Positions 18,905 to 29,253 of a stretch of DNA of 64,000 bases are shown one piece after another. The notes below the pieces were generated by a model. It ran no database searches and was not told where the DNA came from. It saw only the letters and a list, made by a program, of their open reading frames with translations. The stretch's first letter is position 1. Each line of letters begins with the position of its first letter. The position numbers and the translations under genes are program-made. Source of the DNA: Phocaeicola barnesiae DSM 18169 = JCM 13652 (lineage in GTDB: Bacteria; Bacteroidota; Bacteroidia; Bacteroidales; Bacteroidaceae); the NCBI RefSeq assembly GCF_000374585.1, contig NZ_KB894657.1, forward strand, positions 1 to 64,000, read 5' to 3'.

Positions 18905-18943
18905 GGTTAAGAGTCCTCATTATCGAGGATTCTTAACCTTTTT
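18905..18943 (+). terminator. Terminator/attenuator between rplL and rpoB
   Basis: A 14-bp stem (GGTTAAGAGTCCTC with GAGGATTCTTAACC, one G-U pair), a 6-nt loop and TTTTT. E. coli has a partial terminator at the same place that sets the ratio of ribosomal protein to polymerase transcripts; a like role is inferred. Confidence 0.85.
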
Positions 18944-19018
18944 GCGTCTATAGTAAATTGACTCTTTACTGACGCCATTCGCTGTCGACTATCAACTTTC
19001 AACTAATATATCATACAG

Positions 19019-22000
19019 ATGTCTTCAAATACAGAAAATCAACGAATTAGCTTTGCTTCCGTAAAGAATCCGATGAAGTATCCGGATTTCTTGGAAGTGC
19101 AATTGAAGTCATTCCAAGACTTTTTACAGTTAGATACCCCACCCGAAAAACGAAAGAACGACGGATTGTATAAGGTGTTTGCCGAGAATTTCCCGATTGC
19201 AGATACCCGCAACAACTTCGTGCTCGAGTTCCTTGACTACTATATCGATCCGCCTCACTATACGATTGACGACTGTCTGGAGCGCGGCTTGACCTATAGT
19301 GTTCCCTTGAAAGCCAAACTGAAGCTTTATTGTACCGACCCCGATCACGAAGACTTTGATACAGTGATTCAGGATGTGTTCTTGGGTCCTATCCCTTACA
19401 TGACTCCGAAAGGTACTTTCGTCATCAACGGTGCTGAACGCGTTGTCGTTTCTCAGTTGCACCGTTCCCCGGGTGTATTCTTCGGTCAGAGCATCCATGC
19501 CAATGGTACTAAGCTGTATTCTGCACGTATCATCCCATTTAAAGGTTCATGGATTGAGTTCGCTACGGATATCAACAATGTGATGTATGCTTACATCGAC
19601 CGTAAGAAGAAACTCCCTGTAACTACTTTGTTGAGAGCTGTAGGATTTGAGAATGATAAGGATATTCTCGAAATCTTCAATCTGGCAGAGGACGTGAAGG
19701 TCAATAAGGCTAATCTGAAAAAGATTATCGGTCGGAAATTGGCAGCACGTGTGCTGAAGACCTGGACTGAAGACTTTGTTGATGAAGATACCGGTGAAGT
19801 TGTATCTATCGAACGTAACGAGGTAATCATCGACCGTGAAACTGTCATCGAGCCTGAACATATCGATATGATTATCGAATCAGGTGTACAGAACATCCTC
19901 GTTCATAATGAAGAAGCGAATAGTTCTGATTTTTCTATCATCTTCAATACTTTGCAGAAAGACCCGAGTAACTCGGAAAAGGAAGCTGTACTGTATATCT
20001 ACCGTCAGCTGCGTAATGCAGACCCTGCCGATGATGTAAGTGCCCGTGAGGTTATCAATAACCTGTTCTTCTCTGAGAAACGTTATGATTTGGGTGATGT
20101 TGGCCGTTATCGTATCAACAAGAAGTTGAATCTTGATACGCCGATGGATGTCAGAGTATTGACGAAACAAGATATTATCGAAATCATCAAGTATCTGATT
20201 GAGCTGATTAACTCGAAGGCAGATGTGGATGATATCGACCACTTGAGTAACCGTCGTGTGCGTACTGTAGGAGAACAGTTGTCAAACCAGTTTGCCATCG
20301 GTCTGGCCCGTATGTCACGTACTATCCGTGAACGTATGAATGTACGCGACAACGAAGTGTTTACTCCGATTGATTTGATTAATGCGAAGACTATCTCTTC
20401 AGTCATCAATTCATTCTTCGGAACAAACGCCCTGTCACAGTTCATGGACCAGACTAACCCGCTGGCTGAAATCACACACAAGCGTCGTTTGTCTGCGTTG
20501 GGTCCCGGTGGTTTGTCTCGTGACCGTGCCGGATTCGAGGTACGTGACGTTCACTATACTCACTACGGTCGTTTGTGTCCGATTGAAACTCCTGAAGGTC
20601 CGAACATCGGTTTGATTTCTTCTCTGTGTGTTTATGCAAAGATCAATGACCTCGGATTCATTGTTACTCCGTACCGTAAGGTGAAGGACAGCGTAGTCGA
20701 TTTGTCACCGGAAGGTATCGAATACTTGTCGGCCGAAGAGGAAGAAGACAAGATCATCGCACAGGGTAATGCACCGTTGAACGATGACGGTACTTTCGTA
20801 CGTGATAAAGTAAAGGCCCGTCGTGATGCTGATTATCCGGTAGTGACTCCGGATCAGGTTGAACTGATGGATGTGGCTCCGCAGCAGATTGCTTCTATCG
20901 CTGCTTCTTTGATTCCGTTCCTGGAACATGATGACGCTAACCGTGCATTGATGGGATCAAACATGATGCGCCAGGCAGTTCCATTGTTACGTACTGAAGC
21001 TCCGATTGTTGGTACTGGTATTGAAAAGCAGTTGTGTGAGGATTCCCGTACACAGATTGCTGCAGAAGGTGACGGTGTCATCGAATTTGTAGACGCTACT
21101 ACCATTCGAATCTTATATGACCGTACTGAAGACGAGGAATTCGTAAGCTTTGAACCGGCTTTGAAGGAATATCGTATTCCGAAATTCCGTAAGACGAACC
21201 AGAGCATGACCATCGACTTGCGCCCGATCTGTAATAAAGGACAGCGTGTGAAGAAGGGTGATATCCTGACTGAAGGTTATTCTACTGCAAACGGTGAGTT
21301 GGCTTTGGGTAAGAACCTGTTGGTGGCATACATGCCTTGGAAGGGATATAACTATGAGGATGCTATCGTGTTGAACGAACGTGTAGTCCGTGAAGACTTG
21401 CTGACTTCTGTACACGTAGACGAATATATCCTGGAGGTTCGTGAAACGAAGCGCGGTATGGAGGAATTGACTTCCGATATCCCGAACGTAAGCGAGGAAG
21501 CAACCAAGGATTTGGATGAAAACGGTATCGTACGTGTCGGTGCCCGCATCGAACCGGGTGATATCCTGATCGGTAAGATTACTCCGAAGGGAGAGTCAGA
21601 TCCGTCGCCAGAAGAAAAACTGTTGCGTGCTATCTTTGGTGACAAGGCCGGCGATGTGAAGGACGCTTCGTTGAAGGCTTCTCCTTCTTTGCGTGGTGTA
21701 GTTATCGATAAGAAGCTGTATTCACGTGTCATCAAGACCCGTAGCGAAAAGAATGCCGATAAGGCAATCCTGCCGAAACTGAATGAGGAATTCGAAGAAA
21801 AGGCAGCTGCGTTGAAGGAAATCATGCTTGATAAGTTGATGGTATTGACTGCCGACAAGGTTTCTCAGGGCGTGAAGGACTACTTGGGAACTGAAGTAGT
21901 TCCGAAGGGTGCTAAATTTAACCGTCATGACCTGTCTTCATTGGATTATACCATTATCCAGTTGAGCAAATGGACTGCTGATGCCCATAAGAATGAAATG

Positions 22001-22831
22001 ATTCGTGACCTGATCATGAATTATCTGAAGAAGTATAAGGAACTTGATGCTGAACTGAAACGTAAGAAGTTTGCGTTGACCATCGGTGATGAACTTCCTT
22101 CAGGTATCATCCAGATGGCGAAGGTTTATGTTGCCAAGAAACGTAAGATCGGTGTCGGTGATAAGATGGCCGGTCGTCACGGTAACAAGGGTATCGTTTC
22201 ACGTATCGTACGTCAGGAAGATATGCCGTTCTTGGCCGATGGTACTCCGGTAGATATCGTATTGAATCCGTTGGGTGTGCCTTCTCGTATGAACATCGGT
22301 CAGATTTTCGAAGCCGTATTGGGTCGTGCCGGTAAGGAACTGGGCGTGAAGTTTGCAACACCGATCTTTGATGGTGCTACCATGGACGATTTGGATAAGT
22401 GGACTGATAAGGCCGGTCTGCCGCGTTATTGTAAGACTGTAGTTTACGATGGTGGTACCGGTGAACAGTTCGACCAGCCTGCTACGGTAGGTGTGACTTA
22501 CATGTTGAAACTGGGTCACATGGTAGAAGACAAGATGCATGCACGTTCTATCGGTCCGTACTCACTGATTACCCAGCAGCCGCTTGGTGGTAAGGCACAG
22601 TTCGGTGGTCAGCGTTTCGGAGAAATGGAGGTTTGGGCTATCGAAGCTTTCGGTGCCGCTCATGTCCTTCAGGAAATCCTGACCATCAAGTCTGATGATG
22701 TAGTCGGACGTTCTAAGGCTTATGAAGCCATTGTGAAGGGCGAGCCGATGCCGACACCGGGTATTCCGGAATCTCTGAATGTATTGCTGCATGAGTTGAG
22801 AGGTCTCTGCTTGAGCATTACACTGGAATAA
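19019..22831 (+). CDS. rpoB: DNA-directed RNA polymerase subunit beta
   Basis: RpoB (1270 residues) forms one half of the polymerase active-site cleft. The rifampicin-binding segment reads [19 protein letters not shown] then SALGPGG, with the aspartate, histidine and serine found in sensitive enzymes. The C-terminal [18 protein letters not shown] block is intact. Length is usual for Bacteroidetes. The 77-nt gap to rpoC holds an imperfect hairpin. Confidence 0.98.
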   Translation: MSSNTENQRISFASVKNPMKYPDFLEVQLKSFQDFLQLDTPPEKRKNDGLYKVFAENFPIADTRNNFVLEFLDYYIDPPHYTIDDCLERGLTYSVPLKAKLKLYCTDPDHEDFDTVIQDVFLGPIPYMTPKGTFVINGAERVVVSQLHRSPGVFFGQSIHANGTKLYSARIIPFKGSWIEFATDINNVMYAYIDRKKKLPVTTLLRAVGFENDKDILEIFNLAEDVKVNKANLKKIIGRKLAARVLKTWTEDFVDEDTGEVVSIERNEVIIDRETVIEPEHIDMIIESGVQNILVHNEEANSSDFSIIFNTLQKDPSNSEKEAVLYIYRQLRNADPADDVSAREVINNLFFSEKRYDLGDVGRYRINKKLNLDTPMDVRVLTKQDIIEIIKYLIELINSKADVDDIDHLSNRRVRTVGEQLSNQFAIGLARMSRTIRERMNVRDNEVFTPIDLINAKTISSVINSFFGTNALSQFMDQTNPLAEITHKRRLSALGPGGLSRDRAGFEVRDVHYTHYGRLCPIETPEGPNIGLISSLCVYAKINDLGFIVTPYRKVKDSVVDLSPEGIEYLSAEEEEDKIIAQGNAPLNDDGTFVRDKVKARRDADYPVVTPDQVELMDVAPQQIASIAASLIPFLEHDDANRALMGSNMMRQAVPLLRTEAPIVGTGIEKQLCEDSRTQIAAEGDGVIEFVDATTIRILYDRTEDEEFVSFEPALKEYRIPKFRKTNQSMTIDLRPICNKGQRVKKGDILTEGYSTANGELALGKNLLVAYMPWKGYNYEDAIVLNERVVREDLLTSVHVDEYILEVRETKRGMEELTSDIPNVSEEATKDLDENGIVRVGARIEPGDILIGKITPKGESDPSPEEKLLRAIFGDKAGDVKDASLKASPSLRGVVIDKKLYSRVIKTRSEKNADKAILPKLNEEFEEKAAALKEIMLDKLMVLTADKVSQGVKDYLGTEVVPKGAKFNRHDLSSLDYTIIQLSKWTADAHKNEMIRDLIMNYLKKYKELDAELKRKKFALTIGDELPSGIIQMAKVYVAKKRKIGVGDKMAGRHGNKGIVSRIVRQEDMPFLADGTPVDIVLNPLGVPSRMNIGQIFEAVLGRAGKELGVKFATPIFDGATMDDLDKWTDKAGLPRYCKTVVYDGGTGEQFDQPATVGVTYMLKLGHMVEDKMHARSIGPYSLITQQPLGGKAQFGGQRFGEMEVWAIEAFGAAHVLQEILTIKSDDVVGRSKAYEAIVKGEPMPTPGIPESLNVLLHELRGLCLSITLE

Positions 22832-22841
22832 CATAATTTTA

Positions 22842-22871
22842 GGTACAGGCGGGCTGGTACCGCCTGTTACC
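22842..22871 (+). repeat. Inverted repeat in the rpoB-rpoC spacer
   Basis: GGTACAGGCGG pairs with CCGCCTGTTACC with one bulged base and a 7-nt loop. No T-run follows, so it is not a standard terminator. It could be a processing or pausing site. Confidence 0.6.
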
Positions 22872-22908
22872 GACAGTCAACATCAACTATTACATATCAA
22901 TATAAAGT

Positions 22909-25900
22909 ATGGCTTTTAGAAAAGATACTAAGATAAAGAGTAATTTCTCGAAGATTACGATCGGTCTGGCATCGCCTGAAGAGATTCTGGAGAACTCCTA
23001 CGGTGAAGTGTTGAAACCGGAAACCATCAACTACCGTACTTATAAACCGGAACGTGACGGTTTGTTCTGTGAACGTATCTTCGGACCGGTAAAAGACTAC
23101 GAGTGCCACTGCGGTAAGTACAAACGTATCCGTTACAAAGGTATCGTCTGCGACCGATGCGGTGTGGAAGTGACTGAAAAGAAAGTACGTCGTGAACGTA
23201 GCGGTCATATCCAGCTGGTAGTGCCGGTAGCGCATATCTGGTATTTCCGTTCTTTGCCGAACAAGATCGGTTATCTGCTGGGCTTGCCGACAAAGAAACT
23301 TGATGCAATTATCTATTATGAACGTTATGTAGTCATCCAGCCGGGTGTAAAGGCTGAAGATGGCTTGAAGAAATACGATTTGTTGTCGGAAGAAGAATAC
23401 CTCGATGCATTGGAGTCATTGCCGAAAGACAATCAGTTCCTGGAGGATTCTGATCCGAACAAGTTTATTGCCAAGATGGGAGCAGAAGCTATCTATGACC
23501 TGCTGGTAGGTCTGGATCTGGATGCCCTGTCTTATGAACTCCGTCACAAGGCAAACAACGATTCTTCTCAGCAGCGTAAGAATGAAGCGCTGAAGCGTCT
23601 GCAGGTAGTGGAATCTTTCCGTGCTTCACGTGGACGTAATAAACCGGAGTGGATGATTGTGCGTATTGTACCGGTTATTCCGCCTGAACTTCGTCCGTTG
23701 GTTCCGCTGGATGGTGGCCGTTTCGCGACTTCCGACTTGAATGACCTTTACCGTCGTGTGATTATCCGTAACAACCGTCTGAAACGACTGATTGAAATCA
23801 AGGCTCCGGAAGTGATTCTGCGTAACGAAAAGCGTATGCTTCAGGAAGCAGTCGATTCACTGTTCGATAACTCACGTAAGTCAAGCGCAGTGAAGACTGA
23901 TGCCAATCGTCCGTTGAAATCTCTTTCAGACAGTTTGAAAGGTAAGCAAGGACGTTTCCGTCAGAACCTGTTGGGTAAGCGTGTCGACTATTCTGCACGT
24001 TCGGTTATCGTCGTTGGTCCGGAACTGAAGATGGGCGAATGCGGTATTCCGAAACTCATGGCTGCCGAACTTTACAAACCGTTCATCATCCGTAAGCTGA
24101 TTGAACGTGGTATCGTGAAGACCGTTAAGTCAGCCAAGAAGATTGTAGACCGTAAGGAAGCTGTTATCTGGGATATCCTGGAACACGTGATGAAAGGTCA
24201 TCCGGTATTGTTGAACCGTGCTCCGACACTGCACCGTCTGGGTATCCAGGCTTTCCAGCCGAAGATGATTGAAGGTAAGGCTATCCAGCTGCACCCGTTG
24301 GCATGTACGGCGTTCAATGCCGACTTCGACGGTGACCAGATGGCGGTTCACTTGCCTTTGAGTAATGAAGCTGTTCTTGAAGCTCAGATGCTGATGCTTC
24401 AGTCACATAATATTTTGAACCCTGCCAACGGTGCTCCTATTACAGTGCCTGCACAGGATATGGTATTGGGATTGTATTACATCACCAAACTCCGTAAGGG
24501 TGCCAAAGGTGAAGGCTTGATTTTCTACGGACCGGAAGAAGCGCTGATTGCCTACAACGAAGGTAAGGTAGATATCCATGCCATCATCAGTGTCTTGACA
24601 AACGATCTGGATGAAAACGGTAACATCGTCAAGAAGATGATTAAAGAGACTTCTGTAGGTCGTATCATCGTGAACGAGCTGGTTCCGGATGAATGCGGTT
24701 ATCTGAATACCATTATTTCTAAGAAATCTCTGCGCGATATCATCAGCGACGTTATCAAGACAGTCGGTGTGGCTCGTGCTTGCGAGTTCCTGGATGGTAT
24801 CAAGAACTTGGGTTACAAGAAAGCATTCGAAGGTGGTCTGTCATTCAACTTGGGCGATATCATCATCCCGAAGGAAAAGGAAGAACTGGTAAAACGTGGT
24901 AACGAGGAAATCGAACAGATTATGATGAACTATAACATGGGTTTCATCACCGACAACGAACGTTACAACCAGGTTATTGATACATGGACACACGTCAACA
25001 GTGACTTGTCTGATATTCTGTATAAGACCATCAAGAATGACGACCAGGGATTCAACTCAGTATTCATGATGCTGGATTCCGGAGCCCGTGGTTCTAAGGA
25101 ACAGATCCGTCAGTTGTCTGGTATGCGTGGTTTGATGGCGAAGCCGCAGAAAGCCGGTGCCGAAGGTGCACAGATCATTGAAAACCCGATTCTTTCTAAC
25201 TTTAAGGAAGGTCTGTCTGTGTTGGAGTACTTTATCTCTACCCACGGTGCCCGTAAAGGTTTGGCCGATACCGCGTTGAAGACTGCCGATGCCGGATACT
25301 TGACTCGTCGATTGGTAGACGTTTCACACGATGTCATCATCAACGAAGAAGACTGCGGTACATTGCGTGGTCTGGTTTGTACAGCTCTGAAGAATAACGA
25401 TGAAGTCATTGCTACACTGTACGAACGTATTTTGGGACGTGTATCCGTACATGATATTATTCATCCGACTACAGGCAAGCTGATTGTTGCAGCCGGTGAA
25501 GAAATTACTGAAAGCATTGCCGAGGAAATCGAAAAATCTCCGATTGAAAGCGTAGAAATCCGTTCGGTATTGACTTGTGAATCGAAGAAGGGTGTATGTG
25601 CCAAGTGTTACGGACGTAACCTGGCTACCAGCCGGATGGTTCAGAAAGGTGAGGCTGTCGGCGTAATCGCTGCCCAGTCTATCGGTGAACCGGGTACTCA
25701 GTTGACACTGCGTACATTCCACGCCGGTGGTATCGCGGGTAACATGGCTGCCAATGCCAGCATTGTTGCCAAGAACGATGCCCGTCTGGAATTTGAAGAA
25801 CTCCGTACCGTTGATGCCATCGAAGAAACAGGCGAACCGGTTAAGGTTGTGGTAGGTCGTTTGGCCGAAGTCCGTTTCGTTGATGTGAATACAGGTATCA

Positions 25901-27195
25901 TCCTTTCTACACACAACGTACCTTACGGTTCTAAGTTGTATGCCTCAGACGGTGAAGTGGTAGAAAAGGGTAAGCTGATTGCTAAATGGGACCCGTTCAA
26001 TGCCGTTATCGTTACTGAAGCATCTGGTAAGATTGATTTCGAATCGGTAATCGAGAACGTTACCTATAAGGTAGAATCCGATGAAGCAACCGGTCTGCGT
26101 GAAATCATCATCACTGAATCGAAGGATAAGAACAAGATTCCGTCACTGCACATCCTCGACGAGAACGGCGGTATCATCCGTACGTATAACTTGCCGGTAG
26201 GTGGTCACGTAGTGGTAGAAGACAAGCAGACAGTGAAGGCCGGTGACATCCTGGTGAAGATTCCGCGTGCCGTAGGTAAGGCGGGCGATATCACCGGTGG
26301 TCTTCCGCGTGTAACCGAGCTGTTCGAAGCCCGTAACCCGTCTAACCCGGCAGTGGTTTCCGAAATCGATGGTGAAGTCATCATGGGTAAGATTAAACGC
26401 GGTAACCGTGAAATCATCGTTACTTCGAAGACCGGTGAGGTGCGTAAGTATCTGGTAGCGTTGTCTAAGCAGATCCTGGTTCAGGAGAACGACTATGTAC
26501 GTGCCGGTACTCCGTTGTCCGACGGTGCCATCACTCCGGCCGATATCCTGGCCATCAAGGGTCCTACTGCCGTACAGGAATACATCGTGAACGAAATTCA
26601 GGACGTATACCGTCTGCAGGGTGTGAAGATCAACGACAAGCACTTTGAAATCATCGTACGTCAGATGATGCGTAAAGTTCAGATTGATGAACCGGGTGAT
26701 ACTCGCTTCCTGGAACAGCAGGTAGTAGACCGTCTGGAATTCAACGAAGAGAACGACCGTATCTGGGGTAAGAAGGTGGTAGTCGATGCCGGTGATTCAC
26801 AGAATCTGCAGCCGGGTCAGATTGTTACTGCCCGTAAGCTGCGCGACGAAAACAGTATGTTGAAACGTCGTGACATGAAACTGGTAGAGGTACGTGACGC
26901 CGTTCCGGCTACTTCTACTCAGATTCTGCAAGGTATTACCCGTGCCGCATTGCAGACATCCAGCTTCATGTCGGCTGCATCCTTCCAGGAAACTACCAAG
27001 GTATTGAACGAAGCCGCTATCAACGGTAAGGTCGATAAGTTGGAAGGTATGAAGGAAAATGTGATCTGTGGTCACTTGATTCCTGCCGGTACCGGACAGC
27101 GTGAATACGAAAAGATTGTGGTAGGTTCGAAAGAAGAATACGACCGCATTCTGGCCAATAAGAAGAATGTATTAGACTATAGTGAAGTAGAATAA
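22909..27195 (+). CDS. rpoC: DNA-directed RNA polymerase subunit beta'
   Basis: RpoC (1428 residues) carries the catalytic magnesium site [12 protein letters not shown] near residue 470. The N-terminal zinc-binding cysteines are in [10 protein letters not shown] and [10 protein letters not shown], and a second cysteine set is in [16 protein letters not shown]. The trigger-loop region and C-terminal clamp regions are present. It ends the rif operon; a long hairpin with seven T residues follows. Confidence 0.98.
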   Translation: MAFRKDTKIKSNFSKITIGLASPEEILENSYGEVLKPETINYRTYKPERDGLFCERIFGPVKDYECHCGKYKRIRYKGIVCDRCGVEVTEKKVRRERSGHIQLVVPVAHIWYFRSLPNKIGYLLGLPTKKLDAIIYYERYVVIQPGVKAEDGLKKYDLLSEEEYLDALESLPKDNQFLEDSDPNKFIAKMGAEAIYDLLVGLDLDALSYELRHKANNDSSQQRKNEALKRLQVVESFRASRGRNKPEWMIVRIVPVIPPELRPLVPLDGGRFATSDLNDLYRRVIIRNNRLKRLIEIKAPEVILRNEKRMLQEAVDSLFDNSRKSSAVKTDANRPLKSLSDSLKGKQGRFRQNLLGKRVDYSARSVIVVGPELKMGECGIPKLMAAELYKPFIIRKLIERGIVKTVKSAKKIVDRKEAVIWDILEHVMKGHPVLLNRAPTLHRLGIQAFQPKMIEGKAIQLHPLACTAFNADFDGDQMAVHLPLSNEAVLEAQMLMLQSHNILNPANGAPITVPAQDMVLGLYYITKLRKGAKGEGLIFYGPEEALIAYNEGKVDIHAIISVLTNDLDENGNIVKKMIKETSVGRIIVNELVPDECGYLNTIISKKSLRDIISDVIKTVGVARACEFLDGIKNLGYKKAFEGGLSFNLGDIIIPKEKEELVKRGNEEIEQIMMNYNMGFITDNERYNQVIDTWTHVNSDLSDILYKTIKNDDQGFNSVFMMLDSGARGSKEQIRQLSGMRGLMAKPQKAGAEGAQIIENPILSNFKEGLSVLEYFISTHGARKGLADTALKTADAGYLTRRLVDVSHDVIINEEDCGTLRGLVCTALKNNDEVIATLYERILGRVSVHDIIHPTTGKLIVAAGEEITESIAEEIEKSPIESVEIRSVLTCESKKGVCAKCYGRNLATSRMVQKGEAVGVIAAQSIGEPGTQLTLRTFHAGGIAGNMAANASIVAKNDARLEFEELRTVDAIEETGEPVKVVVGRLAEVRFVDVNTGIILSTHNVPYGSKLYASDGEVVEKGKLIAKWDPFNAVIVTEASGKIDFESVIENVTYKVESDEATGLREIIITESKDKNKIPSLHILDENGGIIRTYNLPVGGHVVVEDKQTVKAGDILVKIPRAVGKAGDITGGLPRVTELFEARNPSNPAVVSEIDGEVIMGKIKRGNREIIVTSKTGEVRKYLVALSKQILVQENDYVRAGTPLSDGAITPADILAIKGPTAVQEYIVNEIQDVYRLQGVKINDKHFEIIVRQMMRKVQIDEPGDTRFLEQQVVDRLEFNEENDRIWGKKVVVDAGDSQNLQPGQIVTARKLRDENSMLKRRDMKLVEVRDAVPATSTQILQGITRAALQTSSFMSAASFQETTKVLNEAAINGKVDKLEGMKENVICGHLIPAGTGQREYEKIVVGSKEEYDRILANKKNVLDYSEVE

Positions 27196-27222
27196 TCCGT
27201 CTGCTTCGGGTCTCCCGATAAG

Positions 27223-27284
27223 ATTGCCTTCATCCGTCTTTCTTCCGGTTCTCCGGTGGAGGAGGGGATGGAGGCAATTTTTTT
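27223..27284 (+). terminator. Terminator of the rpoBC operon
   Basis: A 13-bp stem (ATTGCCTTCATCC with GGATGGAGGCAAT, one G-U pair) encloses a 30-nt region that can fold further (CCGG motifs), then seven T residues (27278-27284). Confidence 0.85.
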
Positions 27285-27352
27285 GTCCGATGCCGAAAAA
27301 GAATTTGTGGACACTTTTTCAGGATTCTGTTCGGTAGATTCATTTTTTTCTT

Positions 27353-27360
27353 TACTTTTG
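27353..27360 (+). promoter_or_regulatory. -7 box of the DUF3467 gene (TACTTTTG)
   Basis: TACTTTTG matches TAnnTTTG and lies 45 bases before the start codon, after the rpoC terminator. A clear TTTG -33 element is lacking at the usual distance. Confidence 0.5.
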
Positions 27361-27404
27361 CTTCCACAAACAATAATGTATTCATTTAAATAATTAAACT
27401 TATC

Positions 27405-27737
27405 ATGGAAAACGAAAACAACAATAACCAGCTTCAGATTGAGCTGAAGGATGAGGTAGCACAGGGTACTTATGCTAACTTGGCAATCATCACTCATTCT
27501 ACATCAGAATTCATTATCGATTTTGTACGTATCATGCCGGGATTACCGAAGGCAGGTGTACAGTCTCGTATCGTCATGACTCCGGAGCACGCAAAACGCT
27601 TGATGTATGCGTTGCAGGATAATGTAAACCGTTACGAACAGGCAATGGGTACTATCCGTATGCCGGAAGAAATGCAGCAGCAGAACGGCAGCAAGACTTT
27701 TGTTCCGCCGTTGAGCGATTTCAAAGGTGAAGCTTAA
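27405..27737 (+). CDS. DUF3467 domain protein
   Basis: The 110-residue protein is typical of DUF3467: MENENNNNQLQIELKDEVAQ, then YANLAIITHSTSEFIIDFVRI and SRIVMTPEHAKRLMYAL. The family has no established function. Its conserved place in Bacteroidales between rpoC and rpsL hints at a link with gene expression, but that is inference. It has its own promoter and terminator. Confidence 0.85.
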   Translation: MENENNNNQLQIELKDEVAQGTYANLAIITHSTSEFIIDFVRIMPGLPKAGVQSRIVMTPEHAKRLMYALQDNVNRYEQAMGTIRMPEEMQQQNGSKTFVPPLSDFKGEA

Positions 27738-27765
27738 TTGATGATTGAAGATAAACGGAACAGGC

Positions 27766-27792
27766 GTCCCGGCAGATGTATTCTGTCGGGAC
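27766..27792 (+). terminator. Terminator of the DUF3467 gene
   Basis: An 11-bp stem (GTCCCGGCAGA with TCTGTCGGGAC), a 5-nt loop and a T-rich tail (GTTTCTGTTATT). Confidence 0.75.
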
Positions 27793-27819
27793 GTTTCTGT
27801 TATTGCTGGCTGGCCATCA

Positions 27820-27907
27820 AAAACGAACGGATGTCTGATGCCAAACGACCGGACGTATGGATGAAAACGAACGTTCGTTCATGGAAAGACGTCCGTTCGT
27901 TTTTTTA
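27820..27907. repeat. Four-unit 22-bp tandem intergenic repeat, copy 1
   Basis: Four 22-bp units begin at 27820, 27842, 27864 and 27886. The core AACGAAC (or near match) falls at 27822, 27844, 27866 and, degenerate, 27888. Unit 1 reads AAAACGAACGGATGTC; unit 3 contains the perfect palindrome AACGAACGTTCGTT (27866-27879). The outer arms 27820-27836 and 27887-27903 also form a 17-bp inverted repeat with one G-U pair, ending in seven T residues. A second copy with the same period lies at 53335. Confidence 0.85.
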
Positions 27908-28076
27908 AATGTGAGTTTCTTCGGCAGAGGTCACGAAAGTTGTCAGCGAGGCCGAAGAATGGGCTGTAACCGGCAGCCGGAAGTCGGTTTTGTAATATCC
28001 CATGAGACAGAAGAGGCTATGTGAATGTCTTTTCTACAAAAAAACTGAAAGCCGAAATTTTTTATTGTATAAACAA
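27908..28076. other. Non-coding stretch upstream of the rpsL promoter
   Basis: No open frame or RNA gene was recognised. It holds a perfect 9-bp inverted repeat TTCTTCGGC (27917-27925) / GCCGAAGAA (27951-27959) with a 25-nt loop, and a smaller CCGGC-rich fold at 27969-27987. Towards the promoter it is AT-rich. Confidence 0.6.
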
Positions 28077-28107
28077 TTTGTTTATTAAAAAGTTATTTGT
28101 AATTTTG
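28077..28107 (+). promoter_or_regulatory. rpsL (str operon) promoter, TTTG-N19-TAATTTTG
   Basis: The -33 TTTG (28077-28080) and -7 TAATTTTG (28100-28107) are 19 bp apart, a full consensus promoter. The leader to rpsL is about 70 nt. Confidence 0.8.
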
Positions 28108-28127
28108 CAGCCCGAAAAGTGTAGTTT

Positions 28128-28139
28128 TCAGCTAGGATT
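28128..28139 (+). repeat. Left arm of a 12-nt inverted repeat bracketing rpsL
   Basis: TCAGCTAGGATT in the rpsL leader is the exact reverse complement of AATCCTAGCTGA at 28599-28610, directly after the rpsL stop codon. Confidence 0.7.
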
Positions 28140-28184
28140 GGAAAAACAATAAACAATATATATAATAATTAAAAATCAAACAAA

Positions 28185-28598
28185 ATGCCTACTATTCAAC
28201 AATTAGTAAGAAAAGGAAGAACGGTTTTGGTTGAGAAGAGTAAATCTCCGGCGCTGGATTCATGTCCTCAGAGACGTGGCGTTTGCGTACGTGTTTACAC
28301 TACAACTCCGAAGAAACCGAACTCAGCAATGCGTAAAGTTGCTCGTGTGCGTCTGACAAACTCTAAGGAAGTGAACTCATACATCCCGGGAGAAGGCCAC
28401 AACTTGCAGGAACACTCAATCGTATTGGTACGTGGTGGTCGTGTGAAAGACCTTCCGGGTGTACGTTATCACATCGTACGCGGTACATTGGATACAGCCG
28501 GTGTAGCAGGTCGTACACAGAGACGTTCTAAATACGGTGCTAAGCGCCCGAAACCAGGACAGGCAGCTCCTGCAGCAAAAGGTAAAGGAAAGAAATAA
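28185..28598 (+). CDS. rpsL: 30S ribosomal protein uS12
   Basis: uS12 (137 residues) lies in the decoding centre. The segments [12 protein letters not shown] and [15 protein letters not shown] carry the lysines found in streptomycin-sensitive ribosomes. The C-terminus is extended by an AP/GK-rich tail. It opens the str operon and is separated from rpsG by an unusually long 149-nt spacer. Confidence 0.98.
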   Translation: MPTIQQLVRKGRTVLVEKSKSPALDSCPQRRGVCVRVYTTTPKKPNSAMRKVARVRLTNSKEVNSYIPGEGHNLQEHSIVLVRGGRVKDLPGVRYHIVRGTLDTAGVAGRTQRRSKYGAKRPKPGQAAPAAKGKGKK

Positions 28599-28747
28599 AT
28601 CCTAGCTGAGTACAATCCTTAAGACAAAGACTTTTATTAATTCGTTTTGGTTTGTTGGAAAAAGCTTAAAGGTTGAGTAAATACCTCAGAGGAGGTGTTG
28701 AAGAAAACAGAAATGCAGCCCCAAACTAAACATTATTATCAAACAAA
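28599..28747 (+). promoter_or_regulatory. rpsL-rpsG spacer, possible S7 control region
   Basis: This 149-nt spacer starts with AATCCTAGCTGA, the complement of the rpsL leader. It contains a TGAG/CTCA fold and a GAGGAGG far (over 50 nt) from the rpsG start. In E. coli uS7 represses its own operon by binding the S12-S7 spacer; an equivalent role here is only suggested by position and length. Confidence 0.35.
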
Positions 28748-29224
28748 ATGAGAAAAGCAAAACCAAAAAAACGTGTGATCCTTCCGGATCCAGTATTCAA
28801 CGATCAGAAGGTTTCTAAATTCGTTAACCATCTGATGTATGATGGAAAGAAGAACACTTCTTACGAAATCTTCTACAACGCGCTGAAAACAGTTGAAACC
28901 AAGTTGCCGGCTGAAGAAAAATCAGCTTTGGAAGTTTGGAAAAAAGCCTTAGATAACGTAACTCCGCAGCTGGAAGTAAAATCTCGCCGTATCGGTGGTG
29001 CTACTTTCCAGGTTCCTACTGAAATTCGTCCGGACCGTAAAGAGTCAATTTCAATGAAGAACTTGATCGCTTTCGCCCGCAAACGTGGCGGCAAGTCAAT
29101 GGCTGACAAGCTGGCTGCTGAAATCCTTGATGCATACAACGAACAGGGTGGTGCTTTCAAACGTAAGGAAGATATGCACCGTATGGCTGAAGCTAACCGT
29201 GCTTTCGCTCACTTCAGATTCTAA
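28748..29224 (+). CDS. rpsG: 30S ribosomal protein uS7
   Basis: uS7 (158 residues) nucleates assembly of the 30S head. It starts [19 protein letters not shown] and has the family block [20 protein letters not shown]. It ends 29 bases before fusA. Confidence 0.97.
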   Translation: MRKAKPKKRVILPDPVFNDQKVSKFVNHLMYDGKKNTSYEIFYNALKTVETKLPAEEKSALEVWKKALDNVTPQLEVKSRRIGGATFQVPTEIRPDRKESISMKNLIAFARKRGGKSMADKLAAEILDAYNEQGGAFKRKEDMHRMAEANRAFAHFRF

Positions 29225-29253
29225 TCAAGTATTAATTTTAACTAGGAAATAAA

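Noticed and set aside
27969-27987. Cobalamin or other riboswitch before rpsL
   Set aside because: The CCGGC-rich fold lacks the conserved boxes of known riboswitches, lies upstream of the mapped-looking promoter, and the downstream gene is ribosomal.
28688-28695. Shine-Dalgarno site for rpsG
   Set aside because: The GAGGAGG is more than 50 nt from the rpsG start codon and no other start lies close to it.
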